A stretch of 64,000 nt of DNA from Certhia americana (Eukaryota; Chordata; Aves; Passeriformes; Certhiidae): the NCBI GenBank assembly GCA_018697195.1, contig CM031879.1, forward strand, positions 46,739,866 through 46,803,865, written 5' to 3'. Positions 1 through 11,879 of the stretch are shown here, one piece after another. The translations under genes were made by a program, and so were the position numbers. Positions within the stretch are counted from its first letter, which is position 1, and every line of letters begins with the position of its first letter. Under the pieces are notes generated by a model that saw nothing but the letters and a program-made list of their open reading frames with translations, did not search any database and had not been told where the DNA came from.

Positions 1-3000
1 CTCCCAAGGCATTGCGGCATGGTTAGGTTTTGGTGTGAACTGGAACGAAACCACCCTCTGAAATGCTGAAATTCCCTGCACAGTTCAATTATCCTTGAAT
101 TGGCCAGTGGGGAAATCAAAGTCTCTGGATCTGTTCCTCACCGTTAAATATTAATACAGCACGGCGATACTAGGCAGGAAGGCATCCCCTCGGGTCAGCT
201 CTGTGCGGGAGGGGCTGTCTTGGCTGTGAAGAACCGGTGTGCAAGAGAGGTCGGGCACAGGGGACTCTGGAGTGACGTGACTTGCTCAGGCTTCTTGGCA
301 GCTGAGGAGCATGGGCTCCCAGCCCGTGCTGGGCCACGTTTCCTTTGCCACAGGCTGCTTCTGCAAGAGCTGCCACGTGCCGCGATGTCACATCCCACCA
401 TGTCACATCCATCGTCCCCCTGGAGCTTACCGTGTGCTGGGGCGTTTTGAGAGGAGCCAGGAAAGGCACCGTGCCCGTGTGCCCCGCCCCGCTGCCTCCT
501 TTGCCGAGGGAAGGCAGCGGTGTGTGAAAGAGAGCCCGTGTTTTACATACGTGCAGGCAGCCTCCTCTCCGCCGGCCCAGGTGCAGCTGCGGGCTGGGTA
601 CGAGAGCCCCGTGGGCTCTGTGTGTCACGGGAAGGAGCACCGAGGTGGGGCAAGGACAAAAACAACGAGAGAGAACGCCTCCCCTTGGGAAACATGGCCT
701 TGGCGTGCAGGGTCTGCTCTAGCCTCTGGATCCCAACAGATAACCCTCTTGGCACTACAACAACATGTGCTCAGGCATGCTGGAAAAAAACTACAAAGCT
801 CAGCCAGCATTAAACAAGCTAAGGAGGCTTTCCCCGTATTGTGTCAGTATGGAGTATTGCTTTTCTATCTTCCTATGAAAGCTCTCCAGCCCTGCTATGT
901 GCTCCCGGCAGTGACAAGGTGACAGTGCTGTGCTGTGACTGGGCCTGCCTTGCTCCTGCCCTGTGCTCACATTGTTGACACACCCTGAGTGTTTGTTGAG
1001 GGCTGGCGGTCCTTGAGGCACTATCGCTGTCTGCACTGGTCAGCTCAAAGCTCTCCTGAACCTTTGTGCTGGCCACTCTCCTAGTTTTGACAGCAGCATT
1101 GGCATTGTCTCAATGTGAATATTCATTTTTTTCCCCCACTGCTGTTTCTTTTTCTTGCCCTCCCAGAGATCACAGATGTGAAGGCAGGGCTGCATTTGCC
1201 TCAGCTCAGTAACAACCTGTGGCCCGAGTATCTCTCGTTAAAGACATGTACCAGAATCAACTAATTAATCCTCATTCCCCTGAGGGGTGACTCAGTGCCT
1301 CGTGCTGTTATGATGAACAGCAGAGGATCAAAGGCATTGGAGCTGGGGAAGCCCTGGGATAGCACAGTGTCACTCTGTGCCTGCACACCAGGTACCTGTG
1401 AAGGCTCAGTCTTGTGTACTTACCTCCTGGACTTTTTTTTAGCCATGCAGGGGATTGAAAACTCTGCAACCTTAGAGACAAGGCTGGAGCTGCTGTCACC
1501 TTGCTTCAGAGGGACTGTTTTCACTTCCTGATGTTGCCTTTTACCTATTCATTACAACCCAGCTTGGCCACCTTGAGCAAGTCTCCCTCCTGACCTACAG
1601 GTCCTTCACTGCACCCATTGTGTATGTGTCTGGGTGAAAGGCAGGGCAGGGAGGCTTAGGCACTGCTGAAATTGGGCTGTAGTGGTGATGCACGTCCCTC
1701 TCGGATACTGTGACCCCCAGCATGCTGCATGCCAGGCTGTGCCAGCATGGCAAGGCAGTCCTGAAGAAGTGCAAACAAACCTCAACACCTGGCCTTGGGC
1801 TGCCCTGGCATCCATTATGCTGCTGTGTGAGCTGCTTGCAGGGAAGGGAAGGGGAGTTGCTTGCACGCAGATGTTGTGTAATACAGACCTAGTTCAAACA
1901 CAAGTTTGCAGGCTGGGAAGTGTTTGCCCAGTCTAGGGGGAAGAGGAAGACCCTCTGGGACAAGGGCTGCTGCACTGCATCTTCTGCATTGTATTATAAA
2001 GGAGATGAAACACAAAGCGTGTGCTTTCTTCAAAACATGGGTCTTACCCAGGTTGCATGTGGAGCATCACCTGTGAGAGTCCCCCTGAGTGTGCATGAGC
2101 TGTGGTTTGGTTGAGCTCAGCCGCTGTATGGGACTAATACATAGTGATGGTGTCCTATAAATTATATAGTCGAATGTTCACCATCTGCTCTGCACTGAAA
2201 GCTGAGTGTGATTGAGATCTTCCCCACTTCCCAAAGCTTGACTCTCTTGCCAAGCTTGAAATGTGTGTATGTATCTCCTGTAAGTGGTTCTGATTGAATC
2301 AGGTAAAGAGGGAATTTTTTAAGCAGACTGCAATGTTCCCTGCACCTGAAGTGGGAGCTGAAGCAGCGGCCAGCATCCCATTATAAGGCTATGAGTAAAA
2401 CAGTCTGATTTCATGTTAATTAGGTTCTAAAGGGACTGAATCTTGATTGCAGTGGTCATATCAAAGATTTAATATAGTAATGCAAAAAGCAAAGGAAACC
2501 CCACAATGATTCATATAAGAAGGGGAAATAAAGACAGTCATGGAGGAAGAAGGAGTTTGAGGGGGCCTGAATTGCTCTGCTGCCCAAAAGCAGGAGGGGA
2601 TTTGAATCAGATTATCCTCATTAGATGTCTCTTTAAAGCATCATCAAGCCAGATGAATGGTCTGGGGGAGAGCTTGCAGGCATGGTGGCTGTGATTATCA
2701 CCAGGGATTTGCAGTCCTAGTTATCTAGCTCAGAGACAAGATTATTAGGGGGTATAAAGCTGTTCCTGCCCTCAGCCTCTAATGTGCATTTTTAGGTTGG
2801 GTGATGGGAAACGCTTTGTTCCTGCACAGCCCTTCGGAAGCATGCCACCATCCTCTGGTGGTCCAGACTCTGCAGGGCTGTGGGTGCAGTGTGGAAGGAG
2901 ACACTGTGGGTGCAGTGTGGAGTGCTGGCCAGGAGATCTTCCAGGGGGACAGACAGCCTTCCCTGGGGACTGTGGCAAAGGGCAACACCTCCCATAGAGG

Positions 3001-6000
3001 CACTTACACTGCAATAGGAAATGGGGAGGGGATCTTGGGAGGGGGGATTATATCCGCCTGCCTTGGCAGAACCGTTCACTCCCCACAGCATCTCCCTTCT
3101 TGTGACAGCCTGTGCCAAAGCGACTCATCCTTCTTCCAGCTAGAGCCTTCGAGGCCCCAAAGGCTCAGAAGTTGATGTGGCTGTTAGAGAGAGAATGTCT
3201 GCGAGCTGTAAGGAGGGCTCTCCCCTTGAAAGTGAATTGCCCACAGGTTCCTTAGAGTTCATCCTCGGGGGGGTGAATATGGCACAGGGCTGCTGGCAGT
3301 CACTTTCCACCTCCTCAGCCCTGCAGCTGCTGCAAATCCACATCTTCCCCTTTATCTCCTTCCCTACTCTGTGTGTTGCACTCCTGTTTCTTCTCTGGGC
3401 TTTGGCAGGATGGTCAAGGCATTGTGCCCAGATGACAGCCAGGAGAGGAGGTGCGCAGGCCAAATCCACCTGTCAGTTCTCTTCTAACATTGCCTCCTTA
3501 ATGCACTCATGGAAATTCATAACATTACTCTGCACTCAAGCCTTTGCAAGCAAAATCACTCTGGCCTTTTTATACCAGGTTGGATCTAAAGGTCTGTGGG
3601 AAGCCAGAGGATGTTGTAGAGGTACCCGGGCAAGTGTGGCTTTGATTTTTGGCTCCGGAGTCATCTGATGGAGATTCATGCCTTAAGAGTGCAGTGGTGG
3701 GGCTTCCCACTGTGAGTACTAAGGAGATTTCCGCCCTGGCATAAAGGATGCCTAATCTGGCTGAACCCACCTGTTCAGAGGTTTTTCCTGTGGCAGCACA
3801 TCACCCTCAGCCACTGGTTTCTGTTTCAGTACTGGAGTTGCTGCCTGGCCCTGTCACAGCACGTGAACACTCCTTATGAGCAGCCACAGGCAAAACTGTG
3901 GGGGCACTTGCCTCCCCTCCCAGTTGCCCAAGGGAGACAGGACAAGATTCCACTTCTCCTCAGGATGGGGGTGGGGGCAGCATCCCTGCTGAAAGGCAGA
4001 CTGGGCAGGGAGTTTGAGTACTGTTGTTCACATTCAGGCAAAAGAAGGCTAAGCTAACACTGCATTGCTCATGATGTGCAGGGACGTGCAAGAGCACGGC
4101 AGTGCCAGCGACCCAAGCCTCGCTGAGTCCCCGCCACACTCTGCAGATGAGCAAGAGCACACGGGCTGGAAACACCCCTCACTCCTCCCCACCAGGGGAG
4201 AGCAAGGGCTCAGTCCTTCCAGTTCTGGATCAGACAAGGGAGTTTTTTCCCATGTCTTTGGTGCTGCCGTGTCCCTCTGGGGCTCTATGGATCAGGGAGG
4301 GAAAATGGGCAAAGGGAGTTTGAGCTCAGGAAGTGTTGACCCACCCTTCTGTAACCTCAGAGGGTTCTTCAACAGGCAGCCCAGTGAGAAGGCTAATTTG
4401 GGTGTTCAGCATTCTCCCTGCAGGGGTCCAAGGCCCCTTGCAGAGGGAGGCAAGGACACCTGCTCTTTTTTCTTCAGCCTTGTGGACAAGCAGAGCTCCA
4501 GGGACATATGAACAAGGAGCAGGGAGACAAATTCTATTCAAGAGGGTGGGGCACTGCCCCACACCAAACACCCCAAGCAGATGGCTAAGCAGTGTCACAA
4601 ACCCCCTTGATAGGAAGCAGAGCACCTACAGAGGGATCTGGAGTTTAGAGTGACTGTGAATCTCTTGAAACCTTTGGTTTCCCGTATTATTCCTAAAATC
4701 TCCCCAGATTTTGTTCCTAAGCCCACTTGGCTTTAAGAAGGATCCTAGTGGATCTGGAGGAGAAGGTTTATGCTGGAGTTGTGAGAAATCTCCTACTAAT
4801 AGCCATAGTGGTACTTTTTAGGAAGGGATGTTTCCCACCAGCCAGCACAAGGGTGTTGGGAAGAGGTGCTGAGATGAAGTGCTGAATGGGCTTTGGGGGT
4901 TGTCTCCAGCCAAAGCATTCTACTGGACCATCTGAATGTGGGGCAGGTGTCAGGCTGTGCCAAGATGTTCCCAAGGCATTGGGTGCATCCTGTCACAGGT
5001 TTGTCCTGAGGTAACTGGGTCTGCTCGGTAAACACCTCACAGCTTCTCTGATCGACAAGCCTTTGGGTTTCCGGTGTGCACGAGCACAAGGTGAACTTTC
5101 GGGGGATATTTTCTGCTACAAGCGGTTTTGCAAGTGCGTGCGTGAGTCACTTCACCTACCCCTGACACCAGAGGAACCACTCACACGAGTCCAGTCACTC
5201 ATGTGTGCACGAGCACTGCCAACTCTCCATGCTCCTGGAGCACCAGCACTGCTCTGTCCTCCACAGGGATCCCAGGGATCTCAGCTGACTCGAGCTGACC
5301 TCAGCCAAAGCCAGCCCCCCAGGTGCAGGATGGGAGCAAACGGCACTGGAAATTGAGCTGTCTGACTCTGAGATGAAGACGTAATTCTTAAATCACTCAC
5401 TTGATATATTTTTTGGTTTATTTGTTCAATAAAAGGACTTAGCCGGAGTCCCAGGCTCCTGGGGTTTTCATTTCTCTGCAGAGGAGATAAGAAAAGCACA
5501 TTTCCTTATCCAGTGAGTCATTTTCTCTGCTCTTTAATTATGCATTTGTGCGATTATCAAGCGTATTCAGCTCTGAGATGCAAACAGCTCAAACTACTCA
5601 CCAAGCTTTAACTTCTGCTATTCCAAAACTGATCAACCACAGTTATGAAGGGGAGGGGAGGCAAAGATGGGGGAGATGAAAAGGAGGACAGCTGATGCCC
5701 AGAACCTGGGCCATGCCCGTGAGCAGGCCCACATGTGAGTGCTGCTGGGGTAGTCAGCACTGGTTTTCTCCTTGAGTAAGCATTATCAAACATATCTTCT
5801 TGGCTCAGGAGAAGGCAGACAAGCTGGGACAAGGGCGGGGAAGACCTGTAGAGCATGATAAAGAGGGATGAGAAAATGGGTGGGAATAGGGTGACATCAG
5901 CGGCTGTAGCATCCTTCCATGTAACAGGATCTGGGAGCACTTTATTCACAGGAGGGTATGACATCTGCCACCCCAGGCTCCCCACCATGCATTTGAAACT

Positions 6001-8695
6001 TCAAGTTTTCATTTCCACTGAAATGGGATCTGTCGGCTCCTGAGCTTTAATGTAAATCTTGCCCTCCATGTTGAAAGCACTGTGTAGGCTACTTGGTTTG
6101 GGCTTTCCCCAGCGTGCATATTTGACTGGATGGCTCACAGAGTTAATCTGTAAGTGTGGTACAGCAGATGCTGGGAACCATTTCCCACCCTGCACTTTAA
6201 ACCAAGCAGGGAGAAGACACAGGAGGAAGAGGGGCAGGGAGGCAGTCCTGTAGTGGGACCCACAAAAATAGGGATGGGGGGTCCCTGAGAGATGATTGAC
6301 ATGGGGGAAGTACAGTGGGGGCATTTGAGAGGTGAGGAAAATGGGACTGATGGAGGAGCATACCTTTTTGGGAAAAGGAGACTAGCAGGTGGAAACTCCC
6401 CAGGGCAAGAGGAACAGCAAAGCCTTTGGAGCAGAGAAGTGGTTTGGGGATAGATATCCTGACAGAGCACTGGATGTTTTGTGGAGATCCTCTGCCTGCA
6501 TGCATGTCCTCACCCCCACCATCCCACAAGATAAGGTATTTTCTCAGCCCTGGACCCTACACTTGCACTTCTGAGAGCTGCCTACTGGGGACAGTGAGGA
6601 TTCCAGGTGCTCCTCTGTGCTCACCCTGCTGTGGGTGACGGCACTGCATCCCAGCTTTCCATCCCTTCCTGCTGTCCTGCTGCTGGACACTTGTCTCTCC
6701 AACTCCCATGCCTGCACCCTAGCCCTGGTCCTCACCTGGGGTGTACAAGAGGCAGAGGGTCAGCGAAAGTGTGCTATGGGGAGATGTCCTGCTGTTTGAC
6801 CCAGCTCCCCCAGCAGGTACAAGCAGGGTGATGCTCAGGGCAAGCATCGAGGCCAGGGTGCTGAGCTGTCTGTGCCATTTGTGGCTCAGGGCTGTGCTGA
6901 GAGAGACAAGTGCTTGGTATGCCCCCACTCGACTGGGGAATTTTATTTTGACTAAGATGGAGTGGGAATAACAGAGCCACAGGGACAGCCTCTCACAGCA
7001 CCTCAGTGCAGCCCACAGCCCTCTGGCAGCCATTCCTGCTGGCATTGCACAGGGGTGAGGGAACAAGTGCCTGAGCACACTGGCTGGAAGGAGAGGTGAA
7101 ATCACAGCAGGTGTGGAACTGGTGGGCAGTGACCAGTTTTTGGTTGGGACTTCAGCTTGCCTGGAGCACTGCAGTGCCCACAGTGGGGCTGCAACTGTAT
7201 TGGGGCTACTTTGACAATGCTATGATGCAAACTATCCTCTGGGAATGCTGCTGGCAGGGGGGGAAATGTGCTGTAGGGCAGCTCCTCCCTTGCAGGGCAT
7301 GGGGTACCAAGGAACTGCACTGGGGCAGAGATCTAGCATGGGGACATGATAACTGCATCCTGCTCAGGACTTCAGGAGGTGAGATGTGGAGCCTGTGGGC
7401 TCAGTTTGCTCAACAGTCACTGGCTGGGGCAGACACATTCAGGAAGCAAGTCCTCAGGCCTGTCTCAGAAGACCTCAGCTGCCCAGTGGGGGTACCTGAT
7501 ACTCCGTCACCTTGAGGCAGAGCACCCTTCAGATTTTTTCACCCCTCTCAGCCGGATCCAGGACAGGGGGCAGTAGAGGCCCCACTAGAAGGAGTCCAGA
7601 TGCTGTAGCTGCTGGAAGGACATGATTCCAGCAGTAAAGCCCTATTAGGGATTTCCTGAGCAGGTCACTAGTGTTACTTCCCACACCCAACAACTGTGGC
7701 TGACCCCTTTCTTTCCTGTGGAGTGAAGAAAACAAGGATGTGACATTTGTTCAGTAGGAATGGAAGAGATACACCTACAGCACTAAAATTCATCTCTTCA
7801 TGTCTCAAGCATCAGGCTTTGATGTGGGGGTACTGGTGGCGGAACAATCCTCGTGCTCCTGATCAGGAATGCCTAAGACTATTAAAGGGTTTTTTTAGTC
7901 CCTTCCAATGGTTTGAGGACTAGGCTTGCTTGGTGTGACCTGCTTTGCCCACGCCCTGCACATTTACTGAGCAGAACCAGATCTGAACCCTGGAGAATGA
8001 GACATGGTGCTGAGGAACCACAGGCCTAGGTCTGTGTTGGAGAGGATGAAGAGAGCAAGGTGATGGAGAGCACTGTCAGTAGGGATGGAGAACATAAACA
8101 GTTGGCCTGCTTGCAGAGCAGTCACTGCCAGGATGTGCCCTCAGGGCAGTGGGAGCTTTTAAAAGGGGAAACACTTTTTCACTCTTTTCTCCTCTGATCC
8201 TTTGCATTTTCAATCCAAGCTGGATCTGTGCCCCTGGAATGGAGTCTTGTAAAGATCTGTGCACAGGGAAGTCTCCTGTAGACACTGGAGGAGGTCGAGG
8301 GGGCTTTTCAGTGTAAGCAAAGGAGGGTGGGCGGCATTCCTGGGCTGGGGGCAACATGCAGGTGGGCAGGGGAGGAGCGAGGATTAAGGAGGTCAGGCTG
8401 GGACACACTACTGCTGGATAGAAGGTGCTGCGTGGCTGAGGCACATGAGGGGCTGCAGGCATTTCGGAAACATATTTTGGAGGAGAGGGGTAGTTTGAGG
8501 GCACATTGCAAAGGCAGGCAGGGGTAGGGCTTGGTCGCTTGCTCTCCTCCTCCCTGGTGAAGATCCGCCCCAGGCCAAGCACAGCGATTGTGAGCCCCAA
8601 GGGAGACGACGCAGCTTGACAGACTGTATCTCCCTCTGCCACGGGTCCTGGGGCGCTGCGATTTCACACTCCAGTGGCCCCGTCACTGCTACGCC
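1..8695. other. Intergenic stretch, no gene recognised
   Basis: I find no exon with recognisable protein similarity on either strand. Open frames here are short and lack splice-consistent partners. In mammals CENPM lies on this side of TNFRSF13C; I looked for its conserved peptides and found none, so it is probably beyond the left edge or absent. A small imperfect duplication of about 18 bp occurs at 2878-2895 and 2904-2921. The last few hundred bases presumably hold the TNFRSF13C promoter and 5' UTR; no TATA box is evident there. Confidence 0.6.
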
Positions 8696-8840
8696 ATGCA
8701 AGAGCTGGGCTCTCACTCCCACTCTGCCATGTCCTCATCAGGAAAAGCTGCCATTGCCCCCTCCTGCCTTTCCTTCGAGTGCTTCGACACCCTGACCAAG
8801 TCATGCATCAAGTGCTCCGACCTGTTCGAGGACAACACAA
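8696..8840 (+). CDS. TNFRSF13C: TNFRSF13C exon 1, ligand-binding cysteine module
   Basis: Encodes the extracellular module CLSFECFDTLTKSCIKC, which aligns cysteine for cysteine with human BAFFR. The donor is A|GTAAGG directly after the codons for DNT. I chose the upstream ATG at 8696 because it has G at -3 and is in frame; starting at 8729 would remove 11 residues without touching the module. Confidence 0.88.
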
Positions 8841-11377
8841 GTAAGGGGACAAGGGCAGCTGCAGTCTGAGCTCCCCAGGGCCGGGTGGTGGTGGGTCAAG
8901 GAGGCTGGGGACACTCCAGGGGTGGGCAGGTGGAAGGCACCTTCTCCTGAGGGTGGCTACGGAGGCGGCAGTGGAGGATGGAGCACCACCTAAGGCAGAG
9001 GGGAAGAGGGCAGCCAGTTCCAGTGAGAGGAACATGGTGCAGGGAGAAATTGGATGATCCACCCTAGGGTGGATCAACCTGTCCCAGGGGTGACTGTGGG
9101 AAGAGCAGGAAGCTCTCATCTCCTACCACCCAGGGACAGGGAGCAGGATAAGGCTGTCATCAATCAGGGGGATATTTTGTTACTTGTGGCAGGTAGGTCA
9201 GTTAAGTGCCACACTCCTTCCCTGCCACTACAGGGTCCAGGCCAGCCAGCCAGGTGAAAAATGCTGCTGCCCTCCTTCCTCCTTCAGCTCGCCCCCTCCT
9301 GACACTACTGGCATCTTCCTCCACAGCAGAGCCTACCCTGGCACCCACCCTGACCAGCACCTTCCTGATCTTTGGGGTCCCAGTGGTGGTGGGGTTCATC
9401 CTGGTTCTGGCTGCCCTCTGTGGCTTCCTGGCCTGCAAGGTGGGAAAGCGGAGGAGAAAGAGGAAGGCAGCAGATGAAGAGGACAAAGGTAGGAGACCTC
9501 TTCCTCTCCCTCTCACAACACCCTGAGGACCCTGGGGTAGATAGGATCACTTACTGCTGGCTCCCCTGAGGCACATCCCTATCCAGGCTAGCTCCTCTAC
9601 CTCAACATCAGCTCTGCAGCCATCCCATGGCATTTTGGAGCACCTGAATCACTGCCTGAGTGACAGTGTCACTGTATCCCCTGGGAACCTATGCCTGTAC
9701 CTGACTGCCAGCACAACCCTGCTGAGCCATCCCTCCCTTTTTCCGGGTCTCCCTCTGCCTTTGTTTACTTAAAGCATGTCCTGGCACCGTTCCCTCTCCA
9801 CAGGGGACATGTACAGAGCACTGGTGAGTAGCTTTGTGAGCTCACTGGTGAGAGCCCTCTTCCCCAGTAGCCAGAGGACTATGGACGGAGTGAGAGTAGT
9901 GAGGGCAGTGGTGGACACCTGGGGATGGCTCCAGAGGCAGCCTCTCCCTGTGGTGCTGCAACGGGGGTCCTATGTGGACCTCCCAGCTTGCTTTTCATGC
10001 TTGGGATGCTCAGCATTCTCCAATATGCCGCAAAGACCCCAGTGAGATGTCAGGGCCAGCCCCATTGACAGCACACTGCAGCACTGCACGGGGTTATCCA
10101 GTGCATCAAAATTAGGGCAGGGGTTCAAGGGGCTGAGCCTTTCCTAGCAGGGTACTTCCAGGAGAGTAAGGCCACAGTGCTTCCTGATGACCCTTTTTGT
10201 GGGATGGCTCTTTCTTCCTTTGGGGGCTTCTGCACTGGCACTGATTCAGCCTTGAACAATCTTCTCAGAAGTGGTTTTGCCAGGCTTCACTCCTCCCCAT
10301 TCCCAGGTAGGAGGTATGGCTCCCCAGGGCCCCCAGGAGGGGCTGCCACATAGGGATGCTGCCATTCACCACTGCCCCACAACCCAGGTGGGTGTCCACA
10401 GTGGGGCAGCTGGTCCTTATGCCCTGGCTTGCCTGCACATTTCTGGCAGTGCTGGATGGTGACTCAGACCAGAGGGACATTACCCGGGGCCTTTCTGCTC
10501 TGCAGCAGCCCATGACGCACATGCCTAGGAAAAATACCAAAAGAGAAGGGAGAAATCCAGTGGTGAGAGAGATCTGGCCATTATGGAGCGTGTTGGAGGC
10601 ACTACTCAGTCTCCTGTTGCATGCCATGGTCCACATCCCCTTTGTCCCCCAAGGCTGCACCACAGCCAACCCAGTGCTGCAGCATTGGATGTGTGGAAAG
10701 TGGCAGGAGGCTTGGGGCTGGAGGCACAAGGCTGTGTTTGAAGCGTGTAAACAAGTCTATTTTTAAGTGGGAGGCAGTCGGGGAGGGCAAGCTGCCATGG
10801 GCTGGGCTCTTCTGCTGCCAGCAGGGTTGAGTGAGAGGACTCGAAGTGGAAGTGCAAGTTTCGGTCTTTCCCTCTCATCTTTTAGGGGTGGAAAAGCCCA
10901 TTGGTTGTAAGCAGGAGCAATTCTGCAGCAGGAGAGGTGTGGGGACTTGCAAACTTCTCCTGTTCTAGATCCATCTTCTCCCCTAGGGACAAGACGGTCT
11001 CCCTAGGACCTGCCTAACCCCACTTCATGCGCCCAGTAACCCCCTTTTCTTGTCCCTTCCCAGAAAACATAGACATGGCCAGCCCCCTGCCCAGCCAGGA
11101 CCCTGCCATGCCAGAGGGAGATGGTGCCCTGAACCCAGCCCCATGTCTGCATCTTGCTGGGAGCCTGAAGATGTCGGGGCTACCCAGGAAAGACAGGGCA
11201 AAGCAGAGGCCACGCTGCCAGGGCGATGCTGATGGTGACATTGTTCTGCTCTCTGCTGTGTACCCCCGGCCTGAGGAATGCAACCACAGCTTCCCGCTGC
11301 CCGCCACTGAGCTGGGGGCCACAGCGCTGGTCACCACCAAAACCACCCAGAACTGCGCCAGAGAGGAGAGAGTCTGA
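8696..11377 (+). CDS. TNFRSF13C: TNFRSF13C, BAFF receptor (three exons)
   Basis: Join of 8696-8840, 9234-9488 and 11064-11377: 714 nt, 237 codons plus stop, all introns GT-AG in phase 1. The product is a type III TNF-receptor-superfamily protein that binds BAFF (TNFSF13B) and supports B-cell survival through TRAF3 and non-canonical NF-kB. Seen here: a single short cysteine module with spacing C-x4-C-x7-C-x2-C (C24, C29, C37, C40), as in mammalian BAFFR; the DxL ligand-binding motif as D31-T-L33; a transmembrane segment at about residues 92-116 followed by a basic stop-transfer run (KRRRKRK); and the C-terminal TRAF3-binding PLPATEL (mammalian PVPATEL) followed by LVTTKT. There is no cleavable signal peptide, as expected of the family. 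It is longer than the human protein (184 residues), mainly in the cytoplasmic linker. The start is uncertain: an in-frame ATG at 8729 also has a GCC context. Confidence 0.93.
9234..9488 (+). CDS. TNFRSF13C: TNFRSF13C exon 2, stalk and transmembrane segment
   Basis: Acceptor CACTACAG| and donor AAAG|GTAGGAG keep phase 1 on both sides. It encodes an Ala/Ser/Thr/Pro-rich stalk, then a hydrophobic span beginning FLIFGVPVVVG and ending before KVGKRRRKRK. An internal CCACAG at about 9321-9326 could act as an alternative acceptor, but the chosen one restores the frame set by exon 1. Confidence 0.88.
11064..11377 (+). CDS. TNFRSF13C: TNFRSF13C exon 3, cytoplasmic tail with TRAF3 site
   Basis: Acceptor TTCCCAG| gives a split Glu codon. 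The tail contains DIVLLS (human KVIILS), then PLPATELGATALVTTKT, the conserved TRAF3-binding and terminal block. It ends in TGA at 11375-11377. The stretch of about 55 residues between the membrane and DIVLLS has no mammalian counterpart that I recognise. Confidence 0.92.
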
Positions 11378-11875
11378 GGGCAAGGGGAATGGGGCTGGAG
11401 TGCTCTGGCCAATCCCTGTGGACACTGACAGCCTGTTCCTGGGATGAGTGAAGCCTTCCATGGGTATGTGCTCTGCGAGAACTAGGTTTTGCCTTTAGCA
11501 AAATCAGCCTTTAAGATGATTGCCCTTTTTGTGCTGAGTCCCAAGTTACACCTGTAAATGCTGGAGGAAGCCGAAGTGGATCATGCTGAGTTACAATGAA
11601 CTGCTGACAGCTGCCACGGCTGAACCATTGAGAGGAGGCAGAGGAGACACAACCAGTGAGGATGGAATGTGGCAGGGACTACTGTGCCATTTGCAAGGCA
11701 GCCGTCATGCCTGGACAGGTTTCCTGCGGGATGAGCAATTGCTGGGAACATGGGGCTGGAACACCAGAAACTGCAGGGAGAAAGGAACTAGGGAGTTACT
11801 TTAGGACCAAATCCCACACAGCAGTAGCTTGATTTTTGCTACTGGCCTCAATAAAAGGAGACTTGAGGCCATATG
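11378..11875 (+). other. TNFRSF13C: TNFRSF13C 3' UTR (inferred)
   Basis: Non-coding stretch from the stop codon to just beyond the first canonical AATAAA (11850-11855). The 3' end is inferred from that signal only. Confidence 0.5.
11850..11855 (+). terminator. TNFRSF13C: Polyadenylation signal AATAAA, likely TNFRSF13C
   Basis: This is the first AATAAA downstream of the TNFRSF13C stop, 473 bases after it, on the coding strand. No RNA evidence is available. Confidence 0.5.
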
Positions 11876-11879
11876 GTGC

